NCBI RefSeq assembly: GCF_963675165.1
Contig: NC_087377.1
Coordinates: 11,332,632-11,396,631, forward strand
DNA from: Halichondria panicea
Lineage: Eukaryota; Porifera; Demospongiae; Suberitida; Halichondriidae
Direction of reading: 5' to 3'
DNA length: 64,000 nt
The notes below the pieces were generated by a model. It saw only the letters and a program-made list of their open reading frames with translations, did no database searches and was not told where the DNA came from. The position numbers and the translations under genes were made by a program. This document shows positions 22,852-34,440 of this stretch, piece by piece. Numbering within the stretch: the first letter of the stretch is position 1; every line of letters starts with the position of its first letter.

Positions 22852-24450
22852 CTACAGTACATTGCTCTTCCCACTGACAACTGTTTGGGATGTGCCATTG
22901 GGGAGAGCGTCGAACACCAGTGAATAAATGCCTTCATCAGAGATGTTAGGAGAAGTTAATTTGGGAGTGGGACTCTTACACTGCATGTACATGGATTGGT
23001 TCAGCATATGAATTATCTTACTATAGCTGTGCTTATCAGCCAAAGTGGGAGTATTTAGTAAATGGGGTGCTTTCCTAAGTCTTAGCCCACAATTCTCAGA
23101 TAACATGGCTGTGTTTATTCTACTAACACTCACCACCCCCACACAACAGTTGCAGTACAGGTAGCAGGCTTTATACATACTGAGACAAAATGAAAGTTTT
23201 CTGAGCAACACCATTAGGATATGTAAACATGATTTCTATTTGATGATCATCCTCTCTGTACACTTAGTAAATCAAACAAAGGCACGCTCGTGACTGGGGA
23301 TAATATTATAACCACACTGTCAACTAACTAATTTGTTTTGATAACTCTAGCTCATATAAGTTAAACAAATTATTGTAAACACAAACTAAATTTGTCACAT
23401 TCTGTGTACACTCAGCTGCTAATAATATGCAGTACAGGGAAGATTCACCTGTCCAGCAATCTGGTGAAACATATAACTACAGGCTGATAATGATGGTGTG
23501 CCCTAGAGTATGTGGGCTCTAACAAACCTCAAAGTGTACTCACCACATTCACATGCAGCCCACACAAGGTAAAGTATATGCAAGAAATTGTCTCCCAAGT
23601 GCACATTGCTAAGCCTGGATCCCCTATATTTCAAATCTTGAGGCACAGCATAATCTGATTCTTCATTATTGACACATGTACATTGTCTGTGAGATTGTAC
23701 AAACTAAAATGAATTATGTGATATAAGTTGCTAGTACAAAAGAGAAATACTTACATGTCCTGATGAGCGATTTCTTTGGAATATAGAAGATCGCTGATTC
23801 TACCTACAATGATACAAAAATTATGTAAAAAAGATTGTGCTCTCTTGGTATATAAAGGGGGAGAGATATGAAAAACTGCTCAAATAGTTCGCTTTAGGGA
23901 AGTGTCATGGTGTGAATACCTACGTCGAGTGATGATGATGACGATTGTGACGATTATGGAAATCGACAGAACAGCGATGCCACCAACAGCCCCTGCTACA
24001 GTTGCAACTGGGAATGTTGATTCTCCTCCACCACCTGCATGTATGGATGAATTCGATTGAATTTTAGTAAGTTGAACATACCTCCTAATGTTGTCAATCT
24101 GAATTCTATAGTAACTGGAGATGCGACGTCATTTGATTGGTTGCTGGCCAAAACAACTCTAGGTGTAGACGACTTCAGCAGTGAGTTCAGTGAAAGTCAC
24201 CGTGACTTGGTTGGTTGTGGAGGGGAAAGGGAGGATGATTGGTTCAGAGTGAGGGGAACTCGGAGAGGGTGGAGACAATGAGCAGGTCACTGGGAGGGTA
24301 GCCAGTGAAGGGGAGGGACAAACGGATTATTATGGTTTCAATTCGAGGTATTATAATAGAAGAGTGAATTAAGGGACTCACAGTGAATGAAAACAGCCCG
24401 ACACGACAGAGATAATTATATCGTAATTGGACTTCTGGTACACCCCACAC
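22852..24450 (-). pseudogene. Truncated receptor relic in block B (FN3 - TM - tail)
   Basis: Near-identical to the relic in block A, including the same FN3 breakpoint (about 24324), but with a further deletion in the FN3 exon near 24160. The terminal tail exon (ending 22852) is open here (..ISDEGIYSLVFDALPNG..), unlike block A. No ectodomain exons. Confidence 0.7.
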
Positions 24451-24815
24451 ATTATAACCTTATCATAATAGTATAGCTATATAGTTGTCACGGGCCCCAC
24501 AATCAGAATGCCTGCATGTAGAAGAAGAGGAAAAGTCTTATCGTGCGAAAAAGAAGATGAAAACCCGTGTTACAGTCAAGTTATTGTGATTCACAGCAAG
24601 CCAACTAAACCTTTTACTTCCCTGGTGGAGTTATGAATACACACTATTATTATACCTTAGTATAATGAATACACACTACTATTATACCCTATAGTCAGAT
24701 TCATCCAAATTATTGGATGAATATAACCCATTGTGGATATAAATTAGCGGTATAAACGTATAGAGGTAATACCATGTGGCTCATAAATTTGAAGATTCTA
24801 GCAATTTAATCTGAG

Positions 24816-26107
24816 ATGATGAATGCAAAGAAACTCAAAGTAATATTTTTGTTTGGTCTTGTTCTTTTCTGGCAAATCCAAGGTAAGATTATAGCCAGTG
24901 AAATGTTTTCCAAATAAGACATTTAACATTTAAAGTAGATATATATAATACATGTACTATGTTCAGAATTGCACCAAAGTGATGTTGTATATATACAGTG
25001 CCTTCAGCTTTGAGAGTAAATTTAACCACAGAGTGAGTAGTTGTACTTAAATGTATCTCAAGATTGGAACATTTCTAAGAAATTGTGCTGATACCATTGT
25101 GTAGGTGAATAAATAAGCTACAACCTTATTTGAAAATATTTCCCTAAAAGTTGTTGTAGTGGGAAATCATTTTAGGTAAAAATGGGGGTGATCGTAAAAT
25201 ATATGTGTAACATGAAATATCTCCGGAACTAAAGTATTTCTGGACAACTTTTTTGTATCAAAAGATAGAAAATTTATTAACAATTAATGTGCAAAAACAA
25301 TTAGACCTTAGCCGACAAATTTGCTTGAGTTTCATCGCTAAGCGGAAAGGCACCTAAAATATCCCATAATTGAGTATTAATCAGTACGTGTACTTATGTA
25401 AGCTATACGTAACCATGCATATGTTAGCTAAACTATTCAGGAATGTTGTGCCAAAGTTCCATACCTTAGCCGAAAACAAATGGTCTTTTCCATCGCTAAG
25501 TGATTGTCCACTATAGAAAAATGTTGGTGTTTTATAAACCACCACATACCCACCACCTTTGGTTGCCATGGAAATATTTTTGGATATGTTTTAGATAATT
25601 TGTTCACCAACACAATTGTATCATCATATTTTCTTAGAAATGTTCTAATCTCAAAATATTTACATTTATGTACTAACACGTACCAAATTGCGTTTATTTA
25701 CTCTATAGACTAAAGGCACTGTAGCCACTGTTTTGTGTTGCCTTTCAGTATAGTTATGCTATAATAATTATACAATGTCATTATTTGTATCTATCTTTTT
25801 ACCTCCAATTGTACATTTTGTATAGGGGTAAACGACGACATGTCAACAGATAATGGGAATGGTCTCTCCTATTATGTTTCCCCGTTAATGCGAGTGGGTG
25901 TGGACTTTGTTATACAAGGGCATTTGGGAGGCAAGTTTTGAATGTATTTCTACTTTTACTCTACCTTGTGAATGGACTGCACGTGAATGTGGTACTTTGT
26001 ATACACAGCAGCACAGACAACAGGAATCGTATTGGAGGACCAGGGAAATGGCTATACAGTTGTTAGTGCAGGGAGCTCGAGGAGCAATGAATAATTATAG
26101 TGTATAG
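24816..26107 (+). pseudogene. Signal-peptide exon and second exon, copy B
   Basis: Exon 24816-24882 codes for the same signal peptide as in block A with the same phase-1 donor. The second exon (from about 25827) is one base shorter than in block A, which moves it into a frame that stops at about 25941. The intron holds the element 24996-25721. Which copy keeps the ancestral frame is unclear. Confidence 0.4.
24996..25721. mobile_element. 726-bp element, CAGTGCCTT termini, TA target
   Basis: Starts CAGTGCCTTCAG and ends CTAAAGGCACTG. TA at 24994-24995 and 25722-25723. Block A has the empty site TATATATAGTCACTG. Its interior resembles the arms of the foldback element (TGTACTTAAATGTA, GTGTAGGTGAAT), so both belong to one family. 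Confidence 0.75.
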
Positions 26108-26670
26108 CAGGCAATAACTGTAAAAATGACACGTGTGCTATAGTCAGGAATACACTTACGAATAATTATTTCTTGTGAGGGTTAGCTAATAGTATTGCAC
26201 TTTTGTAATGATCTTTACCTAATCAATTTATGACAGTTCACCCAGGGTAGCTCTTTCTGGCTCAACCTAGCTCTCCTGCTGCTGCACTACATACAAAATC
26301 CGTTCATAATGATATTCACAGGCTGACCGCGGTCCGTAATTTATACACAGTACTTAAACACTCTTCTTATAAGGCAATGCGGTGTTTAGGAAAACAGTGA
26401 TTCCCACACCCATGTATAGAGTTAGACGCTCTTTCTGTAATAATTATGTGCTCCTGGTTCAGGACAATTATTTATTATTTCTGTCCATGCATGCATGTGC
26501 ATGATTAATTGTAGATTAGTATGTGACAGAACACCGTGCAGCATTGAGCACCTGATGCATGCCTAAACTGTCTAGATCTACTAAGGCTACTTAAATTATT
26601 TTGATAACCATCTCCATCGCCTAAGCAATACGAATCAAACCAGCAGCCAAACATTAGATCATTACCAGCA

Positions 26671-26795
26671 CACTGTAAAAAATGATTGAAAAAAAGTGCG
26701 GTGGACACACTAAAACCGTTGCATATAGCACGCTTTTTTGAAAAAGTGTGCTATATGCGACGGTTTTAGTGTGCTCACCGCACTTTTTTTCAGTG
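26671..26795. mobile_element. 125-bp hairpin MITE (CACTGTAAAAA family)
   Basis: An almost perfect hairpin around a central GCTTTTTTGAAAAAG; one arm has CTAAAACCGTTGCATATAGC, the other its inverse. Blocks A and B read CCAGCACATATTA without it; CA is duplicated at the ends. Confidence 0.75.
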
Positions 26796-27127
26796 CACAT
26801 GTTACTTTCAGGGGCGGAAACACTCTTCCAAGAAATGCTGGCTCAGGTTGCTAACTTAAGCATACGATTAATACATATCTCGAGCATAATCTACCACCCC
26901 TATAGCTATTGGTAGCTGCAAGAAATAGAAAGAGCTGCAAAGCTTCAGCATCAATAATAGCAACAATCATAGTTATCATTTCCCCACTTATCCATAATAG
27001 GTTTATGCACTTGTTTAGCTAATGATCTTTACCTAATAATTATTGCACTTTTGATAGAGGCACCAGAGAGGAAGTTGGGACATGCATAAAATTGGTGATA
27101 AACTCAGAGTCTTAATACTAACATGTA

Positions 27128-28356
27128 CAGTGCATCCATGCAGCTTAGAGAGTAGACTACTACAAATTTGTGAGTAGCTGTACTTAAATGTAAATCTTTC
27201 GATTGGAACATTTCTAAGAAATGGTGTTGATGCCAATGTGTAGGTGAATGACCAAGCTACAACATACTCAAAAACGTTTCCATGGAAACATAAGGTGGTG
27301 GGTTTGTGGTGATTAAAAAACAACAGCAAATTGTTATAGTGGGTAATCGGTTAGAGTAATAAAACAGTAATTAAATTTTTGTACAGCTAAGGCCTAGACT
27401 TCATCATATAATTGTTCAATGGTTTAGGTATCCTGACCATCCCTTTATGGGTCTTACATATGTTCAAAGTGTTTATAATTCATGATTTACTGGTTTTTAG
27501 GTACACTTTTGGTTAGAATAATAACTTCTGAAAAATTAATAGCTTAGCTTTCAAATTTCTGTAGTAAGTTTACAGATAAATGGGCTACATTTTGATACCA
27601 ATAACATCCTATTATGCTTATTCCATTGCTGAGAAGATAACACTGAAAAGCTACATAATTTACTATTTTCTACTGTTTTGGATGCAAACCACAAACCAAT
27701 GACGCTTTAATCAACCGCACACCTAATTAAGAGTGGGCGTACAGTTATTGTACGCCCACTTACGTGGTTAATTAAAGTGTCATCGATTTGTGGTTAGCAG
27801 CTTGTGATGTCATCAAAACGGTAGAAAATAGTAGAATATCTAGTTTTTCAGTGTTATCTCAACAATGGAATAAGCATAGAGGATGTTCTTGGTATCAAAA
27901 TGTAGCCCATTTATTTGTAAACTTACCAGAAAACTTTTAAAGCTAAGCTATAAAATTTTCAGAAGATATTACTCTAACCAAAAGTGTACCTCAAAACCAG
28001 TAAATCATGAATTATAGACACTGTGAACATATGTAAGACCCATAAAGGGATGGTCAGGATACCTAAACCATTGAACAATTATGTGATGAAGTCTAGGACC
28101 TTAGCTGTACAAGATTACTGTTTTATTACTCTAACCGATTACCCACTATAACAATTTGTTGTTGTTCTATTAATCACCACAACCCCACCACCTTATGTTT
28201 CTATGGAAACGTTTTTGAGTATGTTGTAGCTTGGTCATTCACCTACACATTGGTATCAGCACAATTTCTTAGAAATGTTCCAATCGAAAGATATTTACAT
28301 TTAAGTACAGCTACTCACAAATGTGTGGTAATCTACTCTCTAAGCTGGATGCACTG
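27128..28356. mobile_element. 1.2-kb foldback element, copy in block C
   Basis: Same family and same TA site as 13561-14697, so it was present before copies A and C separated, or copy B lost it precisely. The right arm retains a segment around GTAAGACCCATAAAGGGATGG that is missing from the block A copy, which makes this palindrome more complete. Confidence 0.8.
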
Positions 28357-28786
28357 TAATCATAACCAGCATTCCTAATGGGTCACATAAGGAAGTACAT
28401 GTTACACACATGAAAGTATTAAGTGTACTTAGACACTAGTTGATAAAATCTACATGGGAAGTACATGGGAAGTACATGGGAAAAGTGCCTCAGAGCAGGT
28501 ATACTACTGGAGTTTGCAGAATCTTTGCAACACACCAGTAAAAGCGTAGAGCGTTACGCGTTCCTTATATGGATTTTGTGTACACACTGTGGTCTGTTTT
28601 ACTAGGAGCATTTCCCATATAAGGAACCACAGTGCTACACACTTCTATTCATGTGTTGCAAAGATTCTGCAATCTCCAGTATGGGACTTAGTATACCTGC
28701 AAATTTACTTAGTATACCTAGTATTCCGTTGTCAAGTAATTGTATTGTAGTCAAGCAGTTTGCGCATGCGCACTAGTATCTAAATG

Positions 28787-28925
28787 AGTTAGACACTGTT
28801 TTGTAGGTGTCCATGTGATTTAGAAGCCCTCAGCCACTTCAGTACCCTCGCTACGCTCGGGATACTAAATCAGTGCCTTTGGGCTTCTAAATCCCATAGA
28901 CACCTCCAAAACAGTGTCTAACTAT
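28787..28925. mobile_element. Hairpin element AGTTAGACACTGTTTTG inside a C-specific insertion
   Basis: Block C has about 490 bp extra after GTGTACTTAG (about 28430-28925) relative to A and B. Its right part is an inverted repeat with arms AGTTAGACACTGTTTTG and GGGCTTCTAAATCCCATAG facing each other. Confidence 0.55.
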
Positions 28926-29626
28926 TATTTAGTCTACCTCAATACTGGGAAATACCACAAAGGGGAGTATTATGTAGCTAGAGTTGGGTGTGATATTAGA
29001 TTACATTCTGCTCAGGGATCGATATTCTACATCTGTTAACTGGTCAGCCGTATCCTTAGTGATATGACTGTTTACTGACACACACTACACAGAGGTACTT
29101 GAAGTTAATGTCAAAACCATAATTAAGCTGAGCTACCAACAGTCATGCCTGTAAGCAATTAGCCTCGATCCCAGCCCCTCTGGAATCGAGGCTAGTAAGC
29201 AATTATTAATGTGAGTCCTCCTAATAGGTGTGTAGGGGGATCTCCCTAGGGGAAACCAATGGAGTGTTGCATGGAACATTAAGAATTCAGTTGACATTGG
29301 AAGACATACCACATCAAATTGGCTGGCATACTAAGAATTAAACACACAAGCCTACACAACACTGTCACACATGCATGCAGCAGCATAGTTACAAGGTTAG
29401 TCACACTGTAATTGGTCTCTTGTGGTTTTATGCAGACAGTGCATGGGTGGGAGTAATCATGTTAGCTTTTTGCTTGCCATTGACTGGTATGTGAAAACAA
29501 AAATAGTTATAATACCTGCCAGTGAACACAATAATTAATACCTGCACAAAAAAATCAATGAATTGCATGCCAATTGTGAGTCTGCGTATACCAGTTTGTG
29601 TGTGACAAGCAAGTTATTATTGCCTG

Positions 29627-32336
29627 CTACAGTACATTGCTCTTCACACTGACAACTGTTTGGGATGTGCCATTGGGGAGAGCGTCGAACACCAGTGAAT
29701 AAATGCCTTCATCAGAGATGTTAGGAGAAGTTGATTTGGGAGTGGAACTCTTACACTGCATGTACATGGATTGGTTCAGCATATGAATTATCTTACTATA
29801 GCTGAGTGTGCTTATCAGCCAAAGTGGGAGTATTTAGTAAATGGGGTGCTTCCTAGGCTTATCAAGTCTTAGCCCACAATTCTCAGATAAGGCTGTGTTT
29901 ATTCTACTAACACTCACCACCCCCACACAACAGTTGCAGTACAGGCAGCAAGCTTTATACATACTGAGACAAAATGAAAGTTTTCTGAGCAACACCACTA
30001 GGATATGTAAACATGATTTCTATTGATGATCATCCATCTCTGTACACCTATAGCAAATCAAACAAAGGCATGCTCGTGACTGGGGATAATATTATAACCA
30101 CACTGTCAACTAACTAATTTGTTTTGATAACTCTAGCTCATATAAGTTAAACAAATTATTGTAAACACAAACTAAATTTGTCACATTCTGACTAATTGTG
30201 TACACTCAGCTGCTAATGTGCAGTACAGGGAAGCTTCACCAGCAATCTGGTGAACATCTCACTACAGGCTAATAATGATGGTGTGCCCTAGAGTATGTGT
30301 GGGCTCTACAAACCTCAAAGTGTACTACAAAGCACCACATTCACATGCATGCAGCCCACACAAGGTGAAGTACCTGCAAGAAATTGTCTGTCAAGTGCAC
30401 ATTGCTAAACCTGGATCCCCTATATTTCAAATCTTGAGGCACAGCATAATCTGATTCTTCATTAATGACACATGGTCTGTGAGAGTGTACACAATAAAAT
30501 GGATTATGTGATATAAGTTGCTAGTACAAAAGGGAAATACTTACGTTTCCTGATGAGCTATTTCTTTGGAATATAGATTGCTGGTTCTACCTACAATGAT
30601 ACAAAAATTATGTAAAAAGAGATTGTTGGGGACACATTTTCTCATGGTATACAAAGGAAGAGAGATATGAAAAACTGCTCAAATAGTTCAGTTTATTGCT
30701 TTAGGGAAGTGTCATGGTGTGACCACCTACGTCGAGTGATGACAATGACGATTGTGACAATGATTATGAAAAACAACAGAACAGCGATGCCACCAATAGC
30801 CCCTGCTACAGCTGCAACTGGGAATGTTGATTCTCCTCCTCCTCCACCACCTGCATGTATGGAGAAAATTGATGAATTCAATTGAATTTTAGTAAGTTGA
30901 CTGTAGTACCTCCTAATGTTGTCAAATTGAATTCTCCAGTGACTGGAGATACGACGTTATTTGATTGGTTGCTGGCCAAAACAACTCTAATTGTGTAGGT
31001 GTAGAAGACTCCAGCAGTGATGTCAGTGAAAGTCACTGTGATTTGGTTGGTTGTGGAGGGGAAAGGGCGGATGATTGGTTCAGAGTGAGGGGGAGAGAGG
31101 GTGGAGACAATGAGCAGGTCACTGGGAGGGTAGCCAGTGAAGGGGAGGGACAAACGGATCGTGTAACTAGTGTCTGATGGTGTGACTTCTTGTATGGTAA
31201 TCATTGTAGCTGGAACTGAAACATACAGCACATGCACAGTAATCAATATTTATTAAAAATGCCAGTCTTACTGGTCACGGTGGTGGAGTTAATAGCAGAG
31301 CAGTCCTTGTTTCTAAACATCACACACACTGTGTAAGCATCTCCGGGAGATTGGTCTGAGAAATCGATTGCAAATGAACTTCCATTAAATGATGCGGTAG
31401 GAACACAATCCTCTCCACTCGTTATGTATCCGAACATTCGAATGGGTGCAATATCAATTGAAACTTCCTGGAATTAAAAATCGTTACTTTACCCAGAAAA
31501 CAACAAAAGCAATAACTCTACCTGGAATACTATTTGGAGCTTCAGTGCTTCATTTTGGATTATGAAGGAGGTGGATAATGCTGGAGTCCCCAAGTCTAAA
31601 CGTGACACCATATTAATGAGCTCAAGTATGCAGTCATACACACATACCTGGATTGATTACAGTGATATTTGAGGTGTCTGGAGACAAGGGTCCATTGAGT
31701 GTGAGTGGTGTCACAGTCACTGTCTGAGTCTCATAGTAAGGGAGGCTCTCTCCAGCTAATGATAGAGATGTGTTTGTGGTATTATACACTGTTCCATTCA
31801 GGTTGACGGTGTAGCTGGTGACACATCTCTGGTATGGTGCGTCCAGTGTGTCCCACTCCAGAACAGGACATAAACTGTTGGCTCTCAGATTAGCCATCCA
31901 GTTAGTTAAAGAAGTCATATCTGTAGTTACACAAAAGAAAATGATAGGTAATAGATATATAGCTACCGTGAAATCTGATCACATTACTTACTTATAACAT
32001 TGAGTGTGGTGTTGCCAGCTTGTGGAGAAGACACACTGCCACCAGCGAGGCACGTCACCAGAGTAGTGTTTAGTGTTTCAGTGGCAGGTATCTGAAAAGT
32101 CGAGCTCAGTGTAGACCCGGAGTCATCACTGATCATGGTGATAGTGAATGTACCACAGACGTCTTCTTGCAACCCGGCATCATGGAGAACTAATCTAACA
32201 CAAGACACCGGACCACTGACTTTCCAGCGAGTTTGCCCACCAACAACATTGTCATGAGTGCAAGTGAGAGAGACCAACTCTCCAGGACACACTGTTAGCA
32301 GATCTTCCTCTTTTGTGATTTCAGCAGCCAGAGCAA
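29627..32336 (-). CDS. Type I receptor: Ig-like - FN3 x3 - TM - tail, first exon missing
   Basis: Exons: 32336-31992 (Ig-like), 31920-31648 (FN3-1), 31595-31522 plus 31467-31272 (FN3-2, split by a phase-0 intron), 31215-30910 (FN3-3), 30850-30731 (Gly-rich linker and transmembrane, ending VIVIT), 30590-30545, 30404-30374 and 29755-29627 (tail). All phases agree and the 505 codons are open to the TAG at 29629-29627. The ectodomain is closely similar to the receptor at 57768-60707, but the transmembrane segment and tail are unrelated; this tail has NLYSKE and GIYSLV. No signal-peptide exon could be found between 32337 and the KDZ transposon at 32638, so the gene may be headless. The small tail exon 30404-30374 is the least certain part. 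Confidence 0.7.
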
Positions 32337-32484
32337 CTATATGTAGAATGATTAAGATTATTCATCACAAAATACACTGAACAATGGTTGCACCAATTTA
32401 ACAATAGCTGGTCTATGAATTCTAGCGAACTTGCAACTTGCACTTGACTTCACTAAACTAAAACTAAAATAATTAACTTACAGT

Positions 32485-32503
32485 GATCTAGATCTAGATC
32501 TAG
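32485..32503. promoter_or_regulatory. GATCTAGATCTAGATCTAG motif upstream of receptor
   Basis: The 6-bp iterated motif lies upstream of the first recognised exon. Similar GATCTAGATCTAG stretches sit 10-30 bp upstream of the start codons of the two other minus-strand receptors (10012-10024 and 12634-12650). A role is inference only. Confidence 0.3.
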
Positions 32504-32637
32504 TTGCAGCAGAAGTGCCCACGACAACAGTACAATCTAGTGATGTTGAAGAAAGTCATTAGCATGCATATTAGCATTCTATCCAAGTAAATTTTAACTC
32601 ACAACTTTATTTTTCAGCTTGGTGGACATGGCTATTT

Positions 32638-32716
32638 CACCCAGTTCGGAAACCTTTTCCCAGTGGCTTACTGGAATACCGGAAGAACCTAATCACTGCG
32701 GTACTGGGTTTAGGTT
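32638..32716 (+). repeat. KDZ left terminal inverted repeat
   Basis: 79 bp starting CACCCAGTTCGGAAACC; 77 of 79 positions match the right repeat. Confidence 0.85.
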
Positions 32717-32722
32717 CTCAAT

Positions 32723-32772
32723 AGCCTCGATTCCAGGCCGCTCTCAATTGAGAAAGGGCTGGGATCGAGGCT
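32723..32772. mobile_element. AGCCTCGATTCCAG palindrome inside the KDZ end
   Basis: Near-palindrome AGCCTCGATTCCAGG...GGATCGAGGCT just inside the left repeat. It belongs to the same family as 15039-15071, 44283-44333 and 55763-55833. Confidence 0.55.
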
Positions 32773-33740
32773 AAGTTCTGCATGCAGACCAGCCCCTCCC
32801 CTTACTTAAAAGAAGACTTTTAAGGGTTATTCAACCACATGTAGATATAGCCATCAAGGTGCCTTTCTTTCACTGCACTCATTGTCGGTTTTACCTGTGA
32901 CTATTTCTATGGAGGCTGTAAGATGTGCCCCTTTCTCCACTTCAACAACTACAATATTGCTGTCGCTGTACCGAAAGGGTATGACAGGTTGGGGCAAAAA
33001 AAGCAACCATTCCTGGAAATGGCAAAGGACCGTACAGGCCTCAACGAGAAGCAGATATAAGGGTACATTTATTTTTACTATATCATGTACTATGCAGATC
33101 TATAGGTAGATTTATTACCATTTTTTCACTGAGTGAAGTATACGTAGTATTTTTGATGAATTGATTCATGGATGTTGAACAGAACTGGATACGCCGAGAA
33201 AACATGAAAATTAAGCATGGTGGTATTGATGCGGATGAATCTGGTCCCTCTGATCAGTACAACATTCCGAAGAAGTCAAGCGGGCCATGGCACCAATTTC
33301 TAAAGAGTACGGAAATTCTGAAGGTATGTATATATTAGCGTCATGCATGCATACATGGTCTAGACATATATACATGCATGTATACGACATCCACATACAA
33401 ACACATGCATTGTCAAGATACTCTATTGTTCTGCATGCATGCATGCACACAGGTGGAAAGAGTGCCATTGCAACAGCTGGAAATCCAGGTGTTTTTAACA
33501 AGGAAGCCAGTAAAGCTTATAATAACTTGTCTATATAGCGATGAGAAACAAGCTCTGAGAGAACGTTCTGAAACGAATGAGCGACTTCTCCCATAAAGGT
33601 GTCCTAAAAGAAGCTGAGAAACATTTTGGGAAGATTCAGAAGCTGGTATGTTAATTATATATACGTGTATATACGCATACAGCACATTATAATTATATTT
33701 GAACCACGCAGAGCACCTAATTATAAAACCATACCGTATA

Positions 33741-33936
33741 TATAGCGGGTAATTTGGGGAGCCTATATAATTATATTGTTTGGCGATTGAAGTATTATTG
33801 CCGATTTTTAATTTGACAATCATGAGATCATTATAACTTTGTGCGATAAAATTATACTGGGACTGCGTATCTAGGCAATTTTTAATTTTGTCGACCCTCA
33901 CTTTGATTTGCCAAATCGCCAAATTTACCCCCTATA
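33741..33936. mobile_element. MITE with TATAGCGGGTAA / TTACCCCCTATA ends
   Basis: Inverted ends TATAGCGGGTAATTTGG and CCAAATTTACCCCCTATA; same terminal family as 2648-2852. It is nested in the KDZ element. Confidence 0.45.
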
Positions 33937-34019
33937 ATTACGCAGTTATAATTATACTCGTCTGGTGCATGCGCATGCAGCTCAGAGAATCATGCGGCCA
34001 AGTTGTTCTGTTATATACA

Positions 34020-34440
34020 GTAGGTTCTATAGGTGCCCCAGTCCTGTACTGAATGCAGTAAGGTTTTAGGTTCCCCATGCAGCCCCATGCATGTACTCCA
34101 GTATAATTATAAGGTTTTAGGTGCCCCATGCAGTCCAGTTTATGCATACTGCAGTAAGAATTTAGGCGCCCCAATCCAGTACTGCAGTATATATATATAT
34201 AATTATAAGGTTTAGGCCATATCCCAGTCCATACCCCAGTCCATGCATGCAGTACTGCGCAATAAGGTTTTAGGTGCCCCAGTCAAGTACTACAATAAGG
34301 TTTTAGGTGCCCCAGTTCAGCACTGCAATAAGGTTTTAGGTGCCCCAGTTCAGCACTGCAATAAGGTTTTAGGTGCCCCAGTCCAGTACTGCGGTAAGGT
34401 TTTTAGTGCCCCAGTCCTGTATATATAATAGGTTTTAGAT
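34020..34440. repeat. 33-bp minisatellite inside the KDZ element
   Basis: About ten tandem units around AAGGTTTTAGGTGCCCCAGT. The units at 34257-34420 are clean and 33 bp long; those before are degenerate. It lies in an intron of the plus-strand KDZ gene. Confidence 0.8.

Larger units (their letters stand above)
19785..26165. repeat. Segmental repeat, copy B
   Basis: Second copy of the block. It carries three insertions absent from copies A and C (19840-20378, 21103-21759, 24996-25721) and lacks the foldback element of the other two. It runs directly into copy C at about 26165 head to tail. Confidence 0.8.
26166..31200. repeat. Segmental repeat, copy C
   Basis: Third copy. It contains the foldback element 27128-28356, the palindromes 26671-26795 and 28787-28925, and the 3' half of the near-complete receptor gene. 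Homology to A and B ends inside the FN3-3 exon of that receptor near 31158. Confidence 0.8.

Noticed and set aside
30230..30340. Possible extra tail exon of the receptor at 29627-32336
   Set aside because: Blocks A, B and C differ here by indels that break any frame, so it is probably intron.
33287..33600. Several overlapping open frames around ATGCATGCA repeats
   Set aside because: Only the frame continuing the neighbouring KDZ exons with splice sites is supported; the others are shadows.
34020..34440. Regular repeats that could suggest a CRISPR array
   Set aside because: Units are contiguous 33-bp minisatellite repeats without unique spacers, in a eukaryotic transposon intron.
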